From positions 27,681,682 through 27,745,681 of the forward strand of contig NC_080417.1 of NCBI RefSeq assembly GCF_029873635.1: DNA of 64,000 nucleotides, written 5' to 3'. Origin of the DNA: Malania oleifera (lineage: Eukaryota; Streptophyta; Magnoliopsida; Santalales; Ximeniaceae). Shown here one piece after another: positions 22,811 through 32,625 of the stretch; the first letter of the stretch is position 1; every line of letters starts with the position of its first letter. The position numbers were made by a program, and so were the translations under genes. Under the pieces are notes generated by a model that saw only the letters and a list, made by a program, of their open reading frames with translations, did no database searches and was not told the DNA's origin.

Positions 22811-23177
22811 TGTTAGGAACCTGTGAGCATCCATATCAAAGTGACACCAAAATTTTAACGTGGTTTGGTCAATAACGACTTACGTCCACGGAGCACACAC
22901 CAAATATTCACTATTGCTGGAAAAATTACAACTCTCACACACACACTCTTTCTCTTCCTCCTTTCTTCCTCTCTACTCTCTCTGCACTATATGTTACATC
23001 TTCCACTACCCTCTATTTATAGGGCTTGGAATTTAAATCACAATTAAGATAAAATTAATCATGAATGGAAGTTACAATGGAGAGGTTTAATGGTGGATAA
23101 ATACACTGCGTGAACTTAATTTCACCGCGTTTTCCAACTCAGCTCCTCCTAGCTGTCTTCTGGCTCCAGCTCTAACA
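22811..23177 (-). repeat. 5' LTR of element C
   Basis: TGTTAGGAACC to CTCTAACA, followed by CTATC. High similarity to 19697-20088 with a few changes and one length change. Confidence 0.88.
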
Positions 23178-23182
23178 CTATC

Positions 23183-23590
23183 CAACTCTTTTAAGTATTT
23201 CACTTGAAAGATCATTCTATAAAAATCATTCCATGAGCATACTATAGATGATTTAAGGTCTGCCACATCCCTCTGATTGATTCCTCTCATAAACAACAAA
23301 GGATGAGCGAGCAAAGTGCATGATGGTTTGCTTGCCCTTGAATACCCTTATTTGCATGTAATAATATAGGGTTTGCAATGATTGTTACTTGCAAAATAGG
23401 AGAGACAAAGAGAGGGGGAGAGGAGAAGGTGTACCATAATATAAAACTAGCATCCCTTTTATTAGAGCAAAATTTGTTTCAAAATTCAGTCTCGCCTATA
23501 AATGGAATGATCAAGAAATGTCAAATAAGTCACATAGTTTGCAACTTTGATTTAGGCTGCGGTGTATTGGGACAAATATTTTAAAAAATT
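23183..23590. repeat. Tandem unit, copy 3, right part
   Basis: It resumes copy 3 at CCAACTCTTTTAAGTATTTCAC and carries the later landmarks (ATCATTCCATGAGCATAC, GGATGAGCGAGCAAAG, TGGTTTGCTTGCCC). A frame at 23378-23584 has no support in the other copies. Confidence 0.65.
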
Positions 23591-23649
23591 AATTGTATGG
23601 TTAAGAATATTTCGTATAGGCAAATAGAGAGATTGTAGATTATTTATTT

Positions 23650-23651
<2 letters not shown>

Positions 23652-23688
<37 letters not shown>
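23652..23688. repeat. (TA)n microsatellite
   Basis: About 18 uninterrupted TA units. Likely polymorphic in length. Confidence 0.9.
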
Positions 23689-23689
<1 letters not shown>

Positions 23690-25041
23690 ACCAATAATTT
23701 AACCAATAGAATTCAAGAGAAAAAAAATGTCCAGCAATGACATAATAGTTTATAATTTAAAAAATTTAGGAATGAGAGTTTAGATGCTTCAAAGTTACAA
23801 TAATCTATTTTAATATACAATACAGATTTTCGATCATCTTCCTCCCTTTCTCCATCCTTCTACAATTTCTATATTATTTTAGGATTCCCTATATCTATTA
23901 CCCAAATTCTTAGGGTTTCCCTTATATTACACTTACCCAACACTTCGAGATTGGTAGATAGAATCTCATGTTATCATCTTCTGATGACACTTCATTTACC
24001 ATCTAAAAGGTTATTTAGTTTTTGTTAAAAAAATTTGCATAAAATATATTCCTCCTTCCTTAAAACTGTACAGTAAAAGGTAAGAGAATTAGGAAACTCC
24101 AAATATTCAATATCAAAACTAAGACAATGAATAAGTCCATTAGTTTTTACTAAATATATAACATCCCAATTCAAATTTTAAGAAGTATGTCGCTAAACCA
24201 TTGATGCTATCCAAAACTAGCAAGCACACAATCTCCATGCTCAAATATATGCAAATCCATTTTTTATTGATAAAATTATATTTAAATATATGCCCATATT
24301 TGAAAATGCTATTATATGAAAGATAATGTAAAATAACGAAGTTTGAGTTTTTGTATAGTACCAATTTTTTGTTACTGTCATAAGTCGACTCCTAGTCTGC
24401 ATGAGTGCTCATGCACAATCTCACCAAGCATGACACAACTCAAGTTATGCTAGAAACACATTTGGTTTTGAGAATTCAATTCTAACACCAATTTTCATAA
24501 TGTGGATCAAATTGTTTGTTTTTGTTTTTCTAAAAAAAATATTAATGGAAAAATAAACATTTAATTTTTGAAAATAAAATAGAAAATTGATTTACATTTT
24601 TTTTAGAAACATCATATATCTTTTTATATTTTAAAATCTAGATTTGAATTTTTATCTTAATTTTTTTTTAAAAACACAAATGAAGAAAAAATACAATATT
24701 TGCTTTTTTAAAATAGAAATAAAATTTAATATGAAAATTCTGTGCACAATAGATGAAAATGAAATGTGGCTCATATTTTAAAAACCAAATAATTTGTATT
24801 ATTATTTCAAATTTTCAAAAGATTCTTACAATTTCTTACACTATAGGTGGAGTCATATTTAAATAAAACTAAAATTTAAGTCACTTCCGTTGAATTGAAT
24901 TGGGTTCATCTAGAAGTCTAATAATTGTACTTAGAAGGGGTATGATGTTAAGTAACTTTTATTAAAATTTTTTGGTTGGTATCACAAATTTTGTTTTGGT
25001 TTACTTTTTTTTTTTTTCTATTTTATATTTTTTCTAAAATA

Positions 25042-25063
25042 ATATATATATATATATATATAT
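25042..25063. repeat. (TA)n microsatellite
   Basis: About 11 uninterrupted AT units, 490 bases upstream of the F-box start. Confidence 0.85.
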
Positions 25064-25467
25064 TTGAAGAATAATTTGTAAAATAGGGATAATAACAAGA
25101 TTTCATTCTCAATTATCATAAATTCTTACAAAGTTTGATAATTCATGTTATCATATTTGATTGCGACTCTTGCAAAGTGTACTTTTCATGAGAATTGTAA
25201 ATTTAATTAATTCTTATGTTCTGTTCTTAAAAGTGTGACCAACCAAAAAAAATAAAACAAAAAGAACCAAAAAAAAGAACACAAGTTCTTAAATGAGGAA
25301 GGAAAAAAATAACAATTTAAAGATACAAAAAGTAAAAACGCTGTCTTGCCTGACTAGAGAGAATCGTGTGCGAGATACGCGGAGAGGGCTTGAATCTGGG
25401 CCGTCCAGATTTAGTTTTGTAAGAGATTGAACGGTCAAGCTTATGCATAAACCGACTCACACCTTCC

Positions 25468-25500
25468 CTTAAATAGGAGATCTTGGAGGAGAGACTTACA
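25468..25500 (+). promoter_or_regulatory. Possible TATA-type core promoter of the F-box gene
   Basis: CTTAAATAGGAG at 25468-25479 is TATA-like and lies 75-80 bases before the ATG. A start of transcription around 25500 would give a leader of about 50 bases. Position only; no other support. Confidence 0.35.
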
Positions 25501-25550
25501 GTCCGCACCCAAAAAAACAACAAACCAAAGCCTTTTCTCTACCTCTATCC

Positions 25551-26879
25551 ATGGCGGCAGAGAGACTTCCTCCTCCTCCTCCTCCCCCTCTTGCCGCTGC
25601 CGTAGTTTCTGCACCGACTGGTGCTGTTCCAGTTACAGCTGCTTCTCTGATTTCAACATTGTGTCCCAAAAGAAGAAAAACGGAGTCTTCCCAAGAATTT
25701 GCGGAAACGTCGATCGAAGATCTCCTGGATGACAATTTGTTGCTCGAGATCTTTTCTCGCCTCGATGTTCAATCTGTTTTACTATGCAGAGCCGTTACCA
25801 AGCGCTGGTTTTCCTTGATCTCCGACCCTCACTTTATTCATCGCTTGCTTCACCGTCACGAATCACTCTCGAAGTCACAACCCTTTACGCTCTTGTTTCA
25901 GTCTGACCTTTACCAACCCAATCTCAACAAGGACACCATCCGACGAGTTGGATTCAACTACTTGAACTCTTCTGTGCTGAAATCCTTCTCTAACCGAAGA
26001 GGACCCTTTCTGAATTTCCTGCCGATTTCCAACGAGAAAGTTCGAATCGAAGCCTCCGTCAATGACTTACTGTTGATTTCATGTCTGCGCCACGAAGAGA
26101 AGGGTTCGCCTTTGTATCGCTATTACGTTTGCAATCCAGTTACCCGGCAATGGCGCCTGCTTCCTCTCGGCCGGTTGTCCAAAGAACGTCCCCTTGTTGC
26201 CGTCGTGTGCAACCCTGCCCAACCCAGCAACTACAAGGTCGTTCGCGTTTGTTCCCAATTCAAAGTGGAGATCTTTTCTTCCCAAAGCGGTGAATGGAGC
26301 CGCTCGTTTCCGGTGAGTTCGAGATCCTTACACCGCCCGCGCATAAGGAGTCTCGTCGCCGGCAACCCAATGCTCTATTGGCTTATCGGAGACAGACAGA
26401 ATTTCTGCAGTATTGCTGCGTACGATCCGTTCAGTAATCCAAGCCAATGCAAAATAATTGACGCACCTACTGCTGTTTCGGAGGATCCGATCTACAATCA
26501 CGTCCTTGGAGTGAGCCGAGGGCGTCTGCTGCTAGTCGAGATGACCCTCCCGTCCGAAGTACATGTTCATCTATTGCGCATTTGGGAGCTTGAAGATTAC
26601 AGCAACGCAGGGACGACATGGTGCAACACGTATAACATCTCGTTTGGTTCATTCTCGGCGAGGTTTTTAGCTAATGACCCCTGCGATGAAAATGTTTTCT
26701 TCATAAAATGGGAAGACTACGTTCTCCAGTGTGACATGCAGACGAGGAGGTTCACAGTAATCCTAAAACGCGAAGACAGTCTTCGTGATATGCCTTGGGA
26801 GTCTGTCGTCACGCTGGCGCATCCAAATCCATTGTGTCCCACGCCAGTTGCGGTGCCGCCGATGTTCTCGCTGTCGTAG
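25551..26879 (+). CDS. F-box protein, single exon, 442 residues
   Basis: F-box proteins join targets to SCF ubiquitin ligases through SKP1 in the cytosol or nucleus. The frame is 442 codons with no break. Residues 7-13 are seven Pro. A basic PKRRK (39-43) could be a nuclear signal. The F-box covers about 55-97 (LLDDNLLLEIFSRLDV, then RAVTKRWFSLISDPHF). The rest shows the F-box-associated pattern (YYVCNPVTRQWRLLP near 188-202, SSQSGEWS, VLGVSRGRLLLVE, WELEDY), which forms a propeller-like target-binding part. Codon use is richer in G and C than in the flanks, and stops are absent over 1.3 kb, unlike all transposon frames here. The ATG at 25551 is the first in frame after the likely start of transcription. 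The target is unknown, and the gene lacks close family landmarks I could name. Confidence 0.9.
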   Translation: MAAERLPPPPPPPLAAAVVSAPTGAVPVTAASLISTLCPKRRKTESSQEFAETSIEDLLDDNLLLEIFSRLDVQSVLLCRAVTKRWFSLISDPHFIHRLLHRHESLSKSQPFTLLFQSDLYQPNLNKDTIRRVGFNYLNSSVLKSFSNRRGPFLNFLPISNEKVRIEASVNDLLLISCLRHEEKGSPLYRYYVCNPVTRQWRLLPLGRLSKERPLVAVVCNPAQPSNYKVVRVCSQFKVEIFSSQSGEWSRSFPVSSRSLHRPRIRSLVAGNPMLYWLIGDRQNFCSIAAYDPFSNPSQCKIIDAPTAVSEDPIYNHVLGVSRGRLLLVEMTLPSEVHVHLLRIWELEDYSNAGTTWCNTYNISFGSFSARFLANDPCDENVFFIKWEDYVLQCDMQTRRFTVILKREDSLRDMPWESVVTLAHPNPLCPTPVAVPPMFSLS

Positions 26880-27136
26880 ATTCTTTTGAGCATTTTTTTT
26901 TTCTGCTTCAACTCCTCAACTCCTCAACTCCTACTTAAATACTTGCTATGTCCATGTTTAATATGTAAGTACAAAAGTTGGTAGAATGTTAACCTCCTTC
27001 AACTTCATTGATTTTGAACCATTAATTTTGAAAAAAAATGGAAAATATTTCATCCAAGTATATCAATTAGACACATTCAATTTTTGAAGTTAAAGTGCAG
27101 GACTAACACAGGGAGTTTTCTGCATTAGCTATACTC
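26880..27136 (+). other. 3' flank of the F-box gene
   Basis: After the TAG at 26877-26879 comes a run of T and a short tandem CAACTCCT repeated three times (26909-26934), probably in the 3' UTR. No clear polyadenylation signal stands out. Confidence 0.4.
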
Positions 27137-27309
27137 GATAATATTTCCAAATTATAGTGTGCAGAAATAGATGTCCAATTACTATGATTGTACACAAGTA
27201 TGGAAGTTCTATGATCTCAGATTCTCAAAGCCCTCAAATTGAGAAAAATTGTTTGATTGACTTTAAAATTTTGCCTAGCTTGATTACTCATGATCAAATA
27301 TTGTTTCAT
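27137..27309. repeat. Flank duplication of element D, left copy
   Basis: About 170 bases (from AATATTTCCAAATTATAGTGTGC to GATCAAATATTG) recur with roughly 90% identity at 31260-31432, directly outside the other LTR of element D. Both copies are outside the LTRs and in the same orientation. Confidence 0.8.
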
Positions 27310-27528
27310 TATTAAAATAGAAGGAAGAGTCGATTCCAAAGTTGAGTACAAAGGAGGTATTTATAGGCGCAAAACATGACTCTTGTACATCTACTTTCAT
27401 GAACCCAACTAATTGCATGAACCTCAATTAATTGTTTAATAAATGAACCACAATTAAGATGCTAACATTGAACTTGCACATACATGAACTAAGACACATG
27501 AATGCATTAATTCAAATTAATCTCAACA
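27310..27528 (-). repeat. 3' LTR of element D
   Basis: 219 bp. The right edge is ...TCTCAACA (TGTTGAGA on the minus strand), followed by the purine tract complement CTCCCCCTTAAG (27529-27540). The left edge reads TATTAAAATAG where the other LTR has TGTTAAAATAG. Confidence 0.82.
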
Positions 27529-27590
27529 CTCCCCCTTAAGTTGAAATTTTTTTCCTCACTCCAAGACTTCCTCCCAACCTTTGAAAATCT

Positions 27591-29341
27591 TCAAATTTGA
27601 TAGGTTTTGTAGAAATATCCGCAACTTGATCTTGAGTCTTCACATACTAGCTCCACTTCCTTTTTAGTAATGCACTCTCTAATGAAATGATACCTTGTAT
27701 CTATATGTTTGCTTCGATCATGAAAAATCGGATTCTTAGATAATGCGTGTGCGGATTTGTTGTCAATGCAAATTTCAGTAGTTTCTTCTTGTGGCCAGTG
27801 AAGTTCCATTAATAAATTCCTAAGCTAAATAGCATGACAAGTGCAAGAAGATGCAGCCACATATTCAGATTCACACATAGAAAGTGTGACAATGGTTTTT
27901 TTTTTTTTTAGAATTTCATGTAATAGCACAAGCACGTACCCATGAAAAATACAAAACCCGTAGTACTCTTTCTGTCATCAATCTCTTTCGCAAAGTCACT
28001 ATCACAAAAACCAACATGTTTGAAATTGTTGGAGGGAGAATAAAATAACCCAAAATCAATTGTATCTTTTAGATACCAAAGAATTCTTTTAGTAGCTTTT
28101 ATATGAGTAGAAGAAGGAGCTTCCATAAAATGACTCAATACCCCAATTGCAAAAAGAATATCAAGCCTCGTGCATGTCAAATATCTCAAACTTTCTACAA
28201 GACTTTTGCACATGCCGAGATCTTCCTTCTCCCCATCATCGAATTTTGACAACTTCATTCCATAGTCCATGGGTGTACTCATGGGATTGCAATCAAGCAT
28301 CTTGAACCTTTTCAACACTTTTCTTACATAGCCTTCTTGTGAAATAAAAAATCCATCCTCCATTTGCGTCACTTCTAGGCCCAAATTACTGACATGAGCC
28401 ATATGTTAGTCATCTCAAACTTGCTTTGTTGAAATCTTCAAACGAACTTAGATTATTACTAGTGAAAACAAGATCATCCACGTAAAGGCAAACAAGCAAA
28501 ATATCACCATTGTCAAAATTTTTAACATAAAGTGCATACTCATGAAGGCAACAAACAAACCCATTCTTTTGGAAGTACGTATCAATCCGACTATTCCATT
28601 CTCTTTGTGCTTGCTCTAATCCATACAATGCTTTCTTCAACTTCAAGACTTTTTCTTCATGTCCTTCCACACAAAGTCTATTGATTGTTCAACATGGACC
28701 TCCTCTTCAAGATAACCATTTAGAAAGGCAGACTTTACATCAAGTTGATAGATCCTTCATTTCATTTGTGTTACCAAAGAAATAAACAAATGAATTGTCT
28801 TCATACGAGCAACATGTGCAAAAACTTCTTCATAGTCTACTTCATGTTTTTGCTTGTAACCTTTAGCAACGAGCCTTGCTTTATACCTCTCCACTTCTCC
28901 TTTTGAGTTCTTCTTTGTTTTGTAGACCCATTTGACTCCAATAGCTTCATAATCCTTGGGAAGAGTTGATAACTCCCAAGTATCATTCTTCTCAATTGCT
29001 TTGATCTCTTCCTCCATGGCTTGCCTCCACTTTTTGTCTTCCATAGCATCTCCAATGCTTAATTGCTCATTGTCCATAAAGAGACAAAACAAATTATTCA
29101 TTTCATAATTAGTGACTTCTTCAGTTTCATCATAAATATTAAGAATATTCCCCATTTTTTGTCCACTATCATTTGAACTTTCTTGATGAATAGAGGAAGT
29201 AGGATAAGGAGTTGGAGTTGAATCTTGAATAGGCATTATGCTTTCTAGCTTCATCTTCATCTTCAAAGTATGGAAAGAAATCATAAGCTTGTTCTTCTTG
29301 TGCCTTCCGATTCCACCTTGCTTCTTCATCAAATTCAACAT
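27591..29341 (-). pseudogene. pol: Reverse transcriptase and RNase H of element D (broken)
   Basis: Reading leftward from 29341: the lead-in [20 protein letters not shown] and [20 protein letters not shown], then [18 protein letters not shown]. The block KKALYGLEQAQREW follows near 28640, the catalytic YVDD at about 28475, and then FKMLDCNPMSTPMDYG. RNase H shows CDSDFAKEIDDRKSTTGF near 27980, DNKSAHALSKNP and the RSKHIDTRYHFIRE end near 27700. Breaks lie near 28680-28756, 28405, 27830-27907 and at the final stop. Confidence 0.85.
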
Positions 29342-29344
29342 CTC

Positions 29345-29760
29345 GACTTACAACGATCTTTCCATTGCTTGGATTGTACAACATGTGCCCTTTGGAATTT
29401 ACATCATAGCCAATGAAGACATGCTTAACACTACAATCATTAAGTTTGGATCTTTATTGTTGTGGCACATGAACATATGCAATGCTTCCAAAGATCCGCA
29501 AATGAGCAATAGTAGGCTTTCTTCCACTCCATGCTTCTTGTGGAGTTTGATCTTTTACATTCTTTGTTGTACATCTGTTTGACAAGTAAACTACACAAGA
29601 AATAGATTTTGCCCAAAATTCCTTGGGCATATTTTTTGCTTTCAACATGCATGGTCCATATTAAGAATGGTTATGTTTTTCCTCTCCACAACACCATTTT
29701 GCTGTGGCAATATTGGAACCGTTAAAAGACGATGAATTCCATGTAATTCACAAAATTCAT
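29345..29760 (-). pseudogene. pol: Integrase C-terminal part of element D (broken)
   Basis: The region includes LKAKNMPKEFWAKS, SNRCTTKNVKDQTPQEAW and KPTIAHLRIFGSIAYVHVPQQ (29648-29454), the usual sequence after the copia integrase core. It then leads through the VGYDVNSKG-type segment to the reverse transcriptase lead-in. Two overlapping frames share it, which marks a frame change near 29460. Confidence 0.78.
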
Positions 29761-29764
29761 TAAA

Positions 29765-30166
29765 TTATTTGGAAGTGAATTTGCCTCCTTTATCGGACCT
29801 CAAAGATTTAATTTTGTAGCCACTTTCTTTTTCCACAAAAGCCTTGAAATTTTTAAATGCTTCAAATGCTTCTGATTTTTTCTTGAGGAAATAAACACAA
29901 GTTTTTCTACAATAATCATCAATTAAAAGTAAGAAATATTCATTATTATTGAATGGTTGTGGATTGATTGGTCCACACATGTGATTGCTTGCTCCATTAT
30001 CTAAGAACCACAAACTTGTGTCATCGTTCTCTTCATTATTGAATGCAAGTAATAGAGTGGGCTTTATGGTTTCTTGCTTGTCATCTACTAGATTGGGTTT
30101 TTCCTCCACATCATTAGTAGCGCTATAACATTCCCAAGAATGTTGGCTTTTGCCTCTCTCATTCAT
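29765..30166 (-). pseudogene. pol: Protease joined directly to integrase core in element D
   Basis: This open frame of 133 codons starts with the linker and the protease motif LWFLDNGASNHMCG (DNGAS instead of the usual DSGAS). It continues at once with the integrase core (FLLLIDDYCRKTCVYFLKKK, then SLRSDKGGKF). About 500 bases that usually separate them are missing, in frame. Most of protease, its second conserved part and the zinc-binding region of integrase are gone. Confidence 0.8.
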
Positions 30167-31044
30167 TCTAGGATTGTTGGCTCTTCCTCTTCCTCTTCCT
30201 CTTGCTCGTCCACAACTTCTATGTGATTGATAGCTCTTTTCATCATTTTTGAAATTATCATGATCATTTCTACCTCTTCCTCCTCTACCACAACCATTAA
30301 CATGACCACATCCTCATCCAAGCCCTTGTCCTCTTTTGCTCCTTTCGCCTTGATCATCTTTAAGAGAAACCGTAGTATTAAGAACTTTCTCCAATGGTTC
30401 ATCTTGCCTCTTCTTGATCTTATCTTCATGGGCTTGTAAAGAGCATTCGAATTGTTCAAGCATCATGGAGTCTAGATCTTTGGAATCTCAATGACACACA
30501 CCACAAAATCAAAATTTGGAGTTAAGGAACGAAGAATCTTCTCTATCACTCAAACATCTTCAATTTTATCTCCATACCTCTTTATTTGATTCACAGCAGC
30601 CTTCACCCTTGAAAAATAATATGAAATTGATTCAGATTCCTTCATACACAAAGCTTCAAAATCACCTCGTAATGTTTGGAGTTGGACCTTCTTCACGTTG
30701 TCAACTCCTTGGAGGGAGCTTTGCAAAATTTACAAAGCTTCCTTTGCAGTGGATGCATTGAACACCTTTTCAAACATCAAATCATCCAAACATTGATGAA
30801 TGAAGGTGAGGGCTTGCTGATCCTTCTTCCTCATCTTAGCCAAAACATCCTTCTCATTTTGAGGCAAAGAAACTTCATTTTGAGGTGGGACAAAACCTTT
30901 TTCTAAAACATCCCACACATCTTGCGAGCCAAGCACCATTTTCATACAAATTAATACACCAAGTTTCATAATTTTCTTTTGTAAGACAAGAAAATTGAAA
31001 TGAATACGCCCCACTATTGTTTGCCATTTCTCAAAGGAAATCAC
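30163..31044 (-). pseudogene. gag: Gag of element D (broken)
   Basis: 31044-30730 carries the start of a copia gag domain (SQDVWDVLEKGF, then KKDQQALTFIHQCLDDLMFEK). The frame stops near 30730 and the domain continues, with breaks, to about 30480. 30459-30163 contains a Gly/Glu-rich stretch in which the expected knuckle region has shifted frame. All of it is decayed. Confidence 0.75.
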
Positions 31045-31054
31045 TTTGTTACCA
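31042..31054 (-). other. Primer binding site of element D
   Basis: On the minus strand this reads TGGTAACAAAGTG, three bases from the 5' LTR. It differs from the TGGTATCAGAGC of the other elements at two or more positions, from decay or because another tRNA end is used. Confidence 0.6.
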
Positions 31055-31057
31055 CTT

Positions 31058-31259
31058 TGTTAAAATAGAAGGAAGAGGTGTGTGTAATCACTTGATCCCA
31101 AACCTAAGTACAAAGAGGATATTTATAGGTACAAAACATGACTCTTGAACATCTAGCTTCATGAACGCAACTAATTACATGAACCTCAATTAATTGTTTA
31201 ATAAATGAACCACAATTAAGATGCTAAGATTGAACTTGCACATACATGAACTAAAACAC
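31058..31259 (-). repeat. 5' LTR of element D, lacking its outer end
   Basis: TGTTAAAATAG to about AACTAAAACAC. It matches the left LTR but lacks the last ~30 bases (the TGTTGAGA start on the minus strand). The flank duplication begins exactly where the LTR stops. Confidence 0.78.
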
Positions 31260-31432
31260 TATATTTCTAAATTTGAGTGTGCATAAATGATGTCCAATTA
31301 CTATGATTGTGCACAAAGTACAGAAGTTCTATGATCTCAGATTCTCAAAGCCCTCATATTGAGAAAAATTGTTTGATTGACTTTAAAATTTTGCATATCT
31401 TGATTACTTATGATCAAATAATGTGTGCATTT
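31260..31432. repeat. Flank duplication of element D, right copy
   Basis: It matches 27137-27309 in direct orientation. It includes GATGTCCAATTACTATGATT and TTGATTGACTTTAAAATTT. The match ends soon after GATCAAATAATG. Confidence 0.8.
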
Positions 31433-32620
31433 CTAATTGGGTTCCCTAGTTCATTGGCATTTCCTAGTTTTATCTTGTTGGTATAATTCAACCTAGTCTA
31501 GAGACTGGTCACTTGTTCCAATTAATTGCATTGTACAGTCCAAGATGGTTTTCAAAACAATGAAAATTAGCCAAATACAGTGATATTTTCCAAATATAGA
31601 GATATTTTTTTAAAAAAAATTTAGTCAGTATTTATTTTTAAAAAATAACTTGAAATTATTTTTAGTACATAAAAGTTGAAGATGAAATTTTAGGCAAATT
31701 ATGTTTAGACCTCCCTGTTGGATTCCCAAGTTACACCAACTTGCCATAAGTGATCACTTTTTTTTTTCTTTTGTTTCCCTTTTGTTAAACCATTTGTCTC
31801 CTTAAATGAGCATGTCTCTTTTAATTACCAATTCAAAATGGCATAATTTGTTGGTGTTTTTAAGTCACCTTAATATAAATCCTGAGTTGTAATTAAAGGA
31901 TAAAGATAACTGCTCAACTATTGACTCAACTCCAACTTCACCCCATCTTATTTTAAGCTCTAGTAGGCTGCTACATGACAAATAAGACCAAAAACAAATC
32001 TTTCGAAGAAAGGTCATAGTGTTGGACAAGACTATTTACCAAGAAGCGCAAATGGCTATTGTAATGAATAAACTTTAGACATTAATAGATCCAAGAAGCG
32101 CCCTATCCTTATCAATGTACAAAATTATCAAGAAGTCATAAAAGATGCTAGGAAAGGGAATGCAATGGACTACGAAGTTGCTATCGATAAAAATCAACTA
32201 AGAGAGATGACAAAGAAACTATCAGTGGCCACCAAATTTCTAACCGTTTGAAGGCAAAAGCAACTTACAACAACATGTTACATAGAAAAACTATAGTCAT
32301 GCAATGCATGGTCGAAAAGTTTGTTCACTTCTTGAGGGTAACACATTTGATTAGCATACCAAATTTGAGGCTAATGCCATATATATATTTGGGATAAGTT
32401 AGAGCTTGAATTTCACAATCCCTTCTATAGTTCTTGTATCAATAGTATAAAGTAGTTTTCACCAACAAGCAATAATGGAAGGATAAGTTTTTCACTAGTT
32501 AAATACATAACAGTTGAACACTAAAAAAAAAATAACTATAGAAGTCAAAGCCTCAATTATAATAATCACTTCTTTGAACCTTTAACATACGTTGAAAATC
32601 CATGCAGTGGGGCTATGTTG
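31433..32620. other. AT-rich spacer
   Basis: No recognised gene or element terminus. A few short frames without family resemblance are ignored. Confidence 0.4.
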
Positions 32621-32625
32621 CGTAG

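Larger units (their letters stand above)
19697..23177 (-). mobile_element. Element C, internally deleted copia retrotransposon
   Basis: LTRs of 392 bp (left) and 367 bp (right) begin TGTTAGGAACC and end TCTAACA. Flanks are CTATT and CTATC, a target duplication with one change. The minus-strand order is 5' LTR (right), primer site, GC-rich leader, gag, protease, a scrap of the region before reverse transcriptase, and 3' LTR (left). Integrase core, reverse transcriptase and RNase H are missing, so it is 3.5 kb instead of about 5 kb. It split tandem copy 3. Confidence 0.9.
23591..25467. other. AT-rich intergenic DNA upstream of the F-box gene
   Basis: No gene, LTR terminus or LINE motif is seen. 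It holds two TA microsatellites and poly(A)/poly(T) stretches. The part nearest the gene (about 25330-25467) is less AT-rich and may be promoter. Confidence 0.45.
27310..31259 (-). mobile_element. Element D, copia retrotransposon with short LTRs
   Basis: Left LTR 27310-27528, right LTR 31058-31259. The minus-strand order is gag, protease joined to integrase, reverse transcriptase and RNase H. It is about 3.95 kb, shorter than usual because of deletions, including one that removes most of protease and the GAG-pre-integrase region. The ends do not show a 5-bp target duplication; a ~170-bp direct repeat flanks it instead. Confidence 0.85.

Noticed and set aside
26079..26911. Minus-strand and out-of-frame open stretches over the F-box gene.
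   Set aside because: They are shadows of the GC-richer coding frame at 25551-26879.
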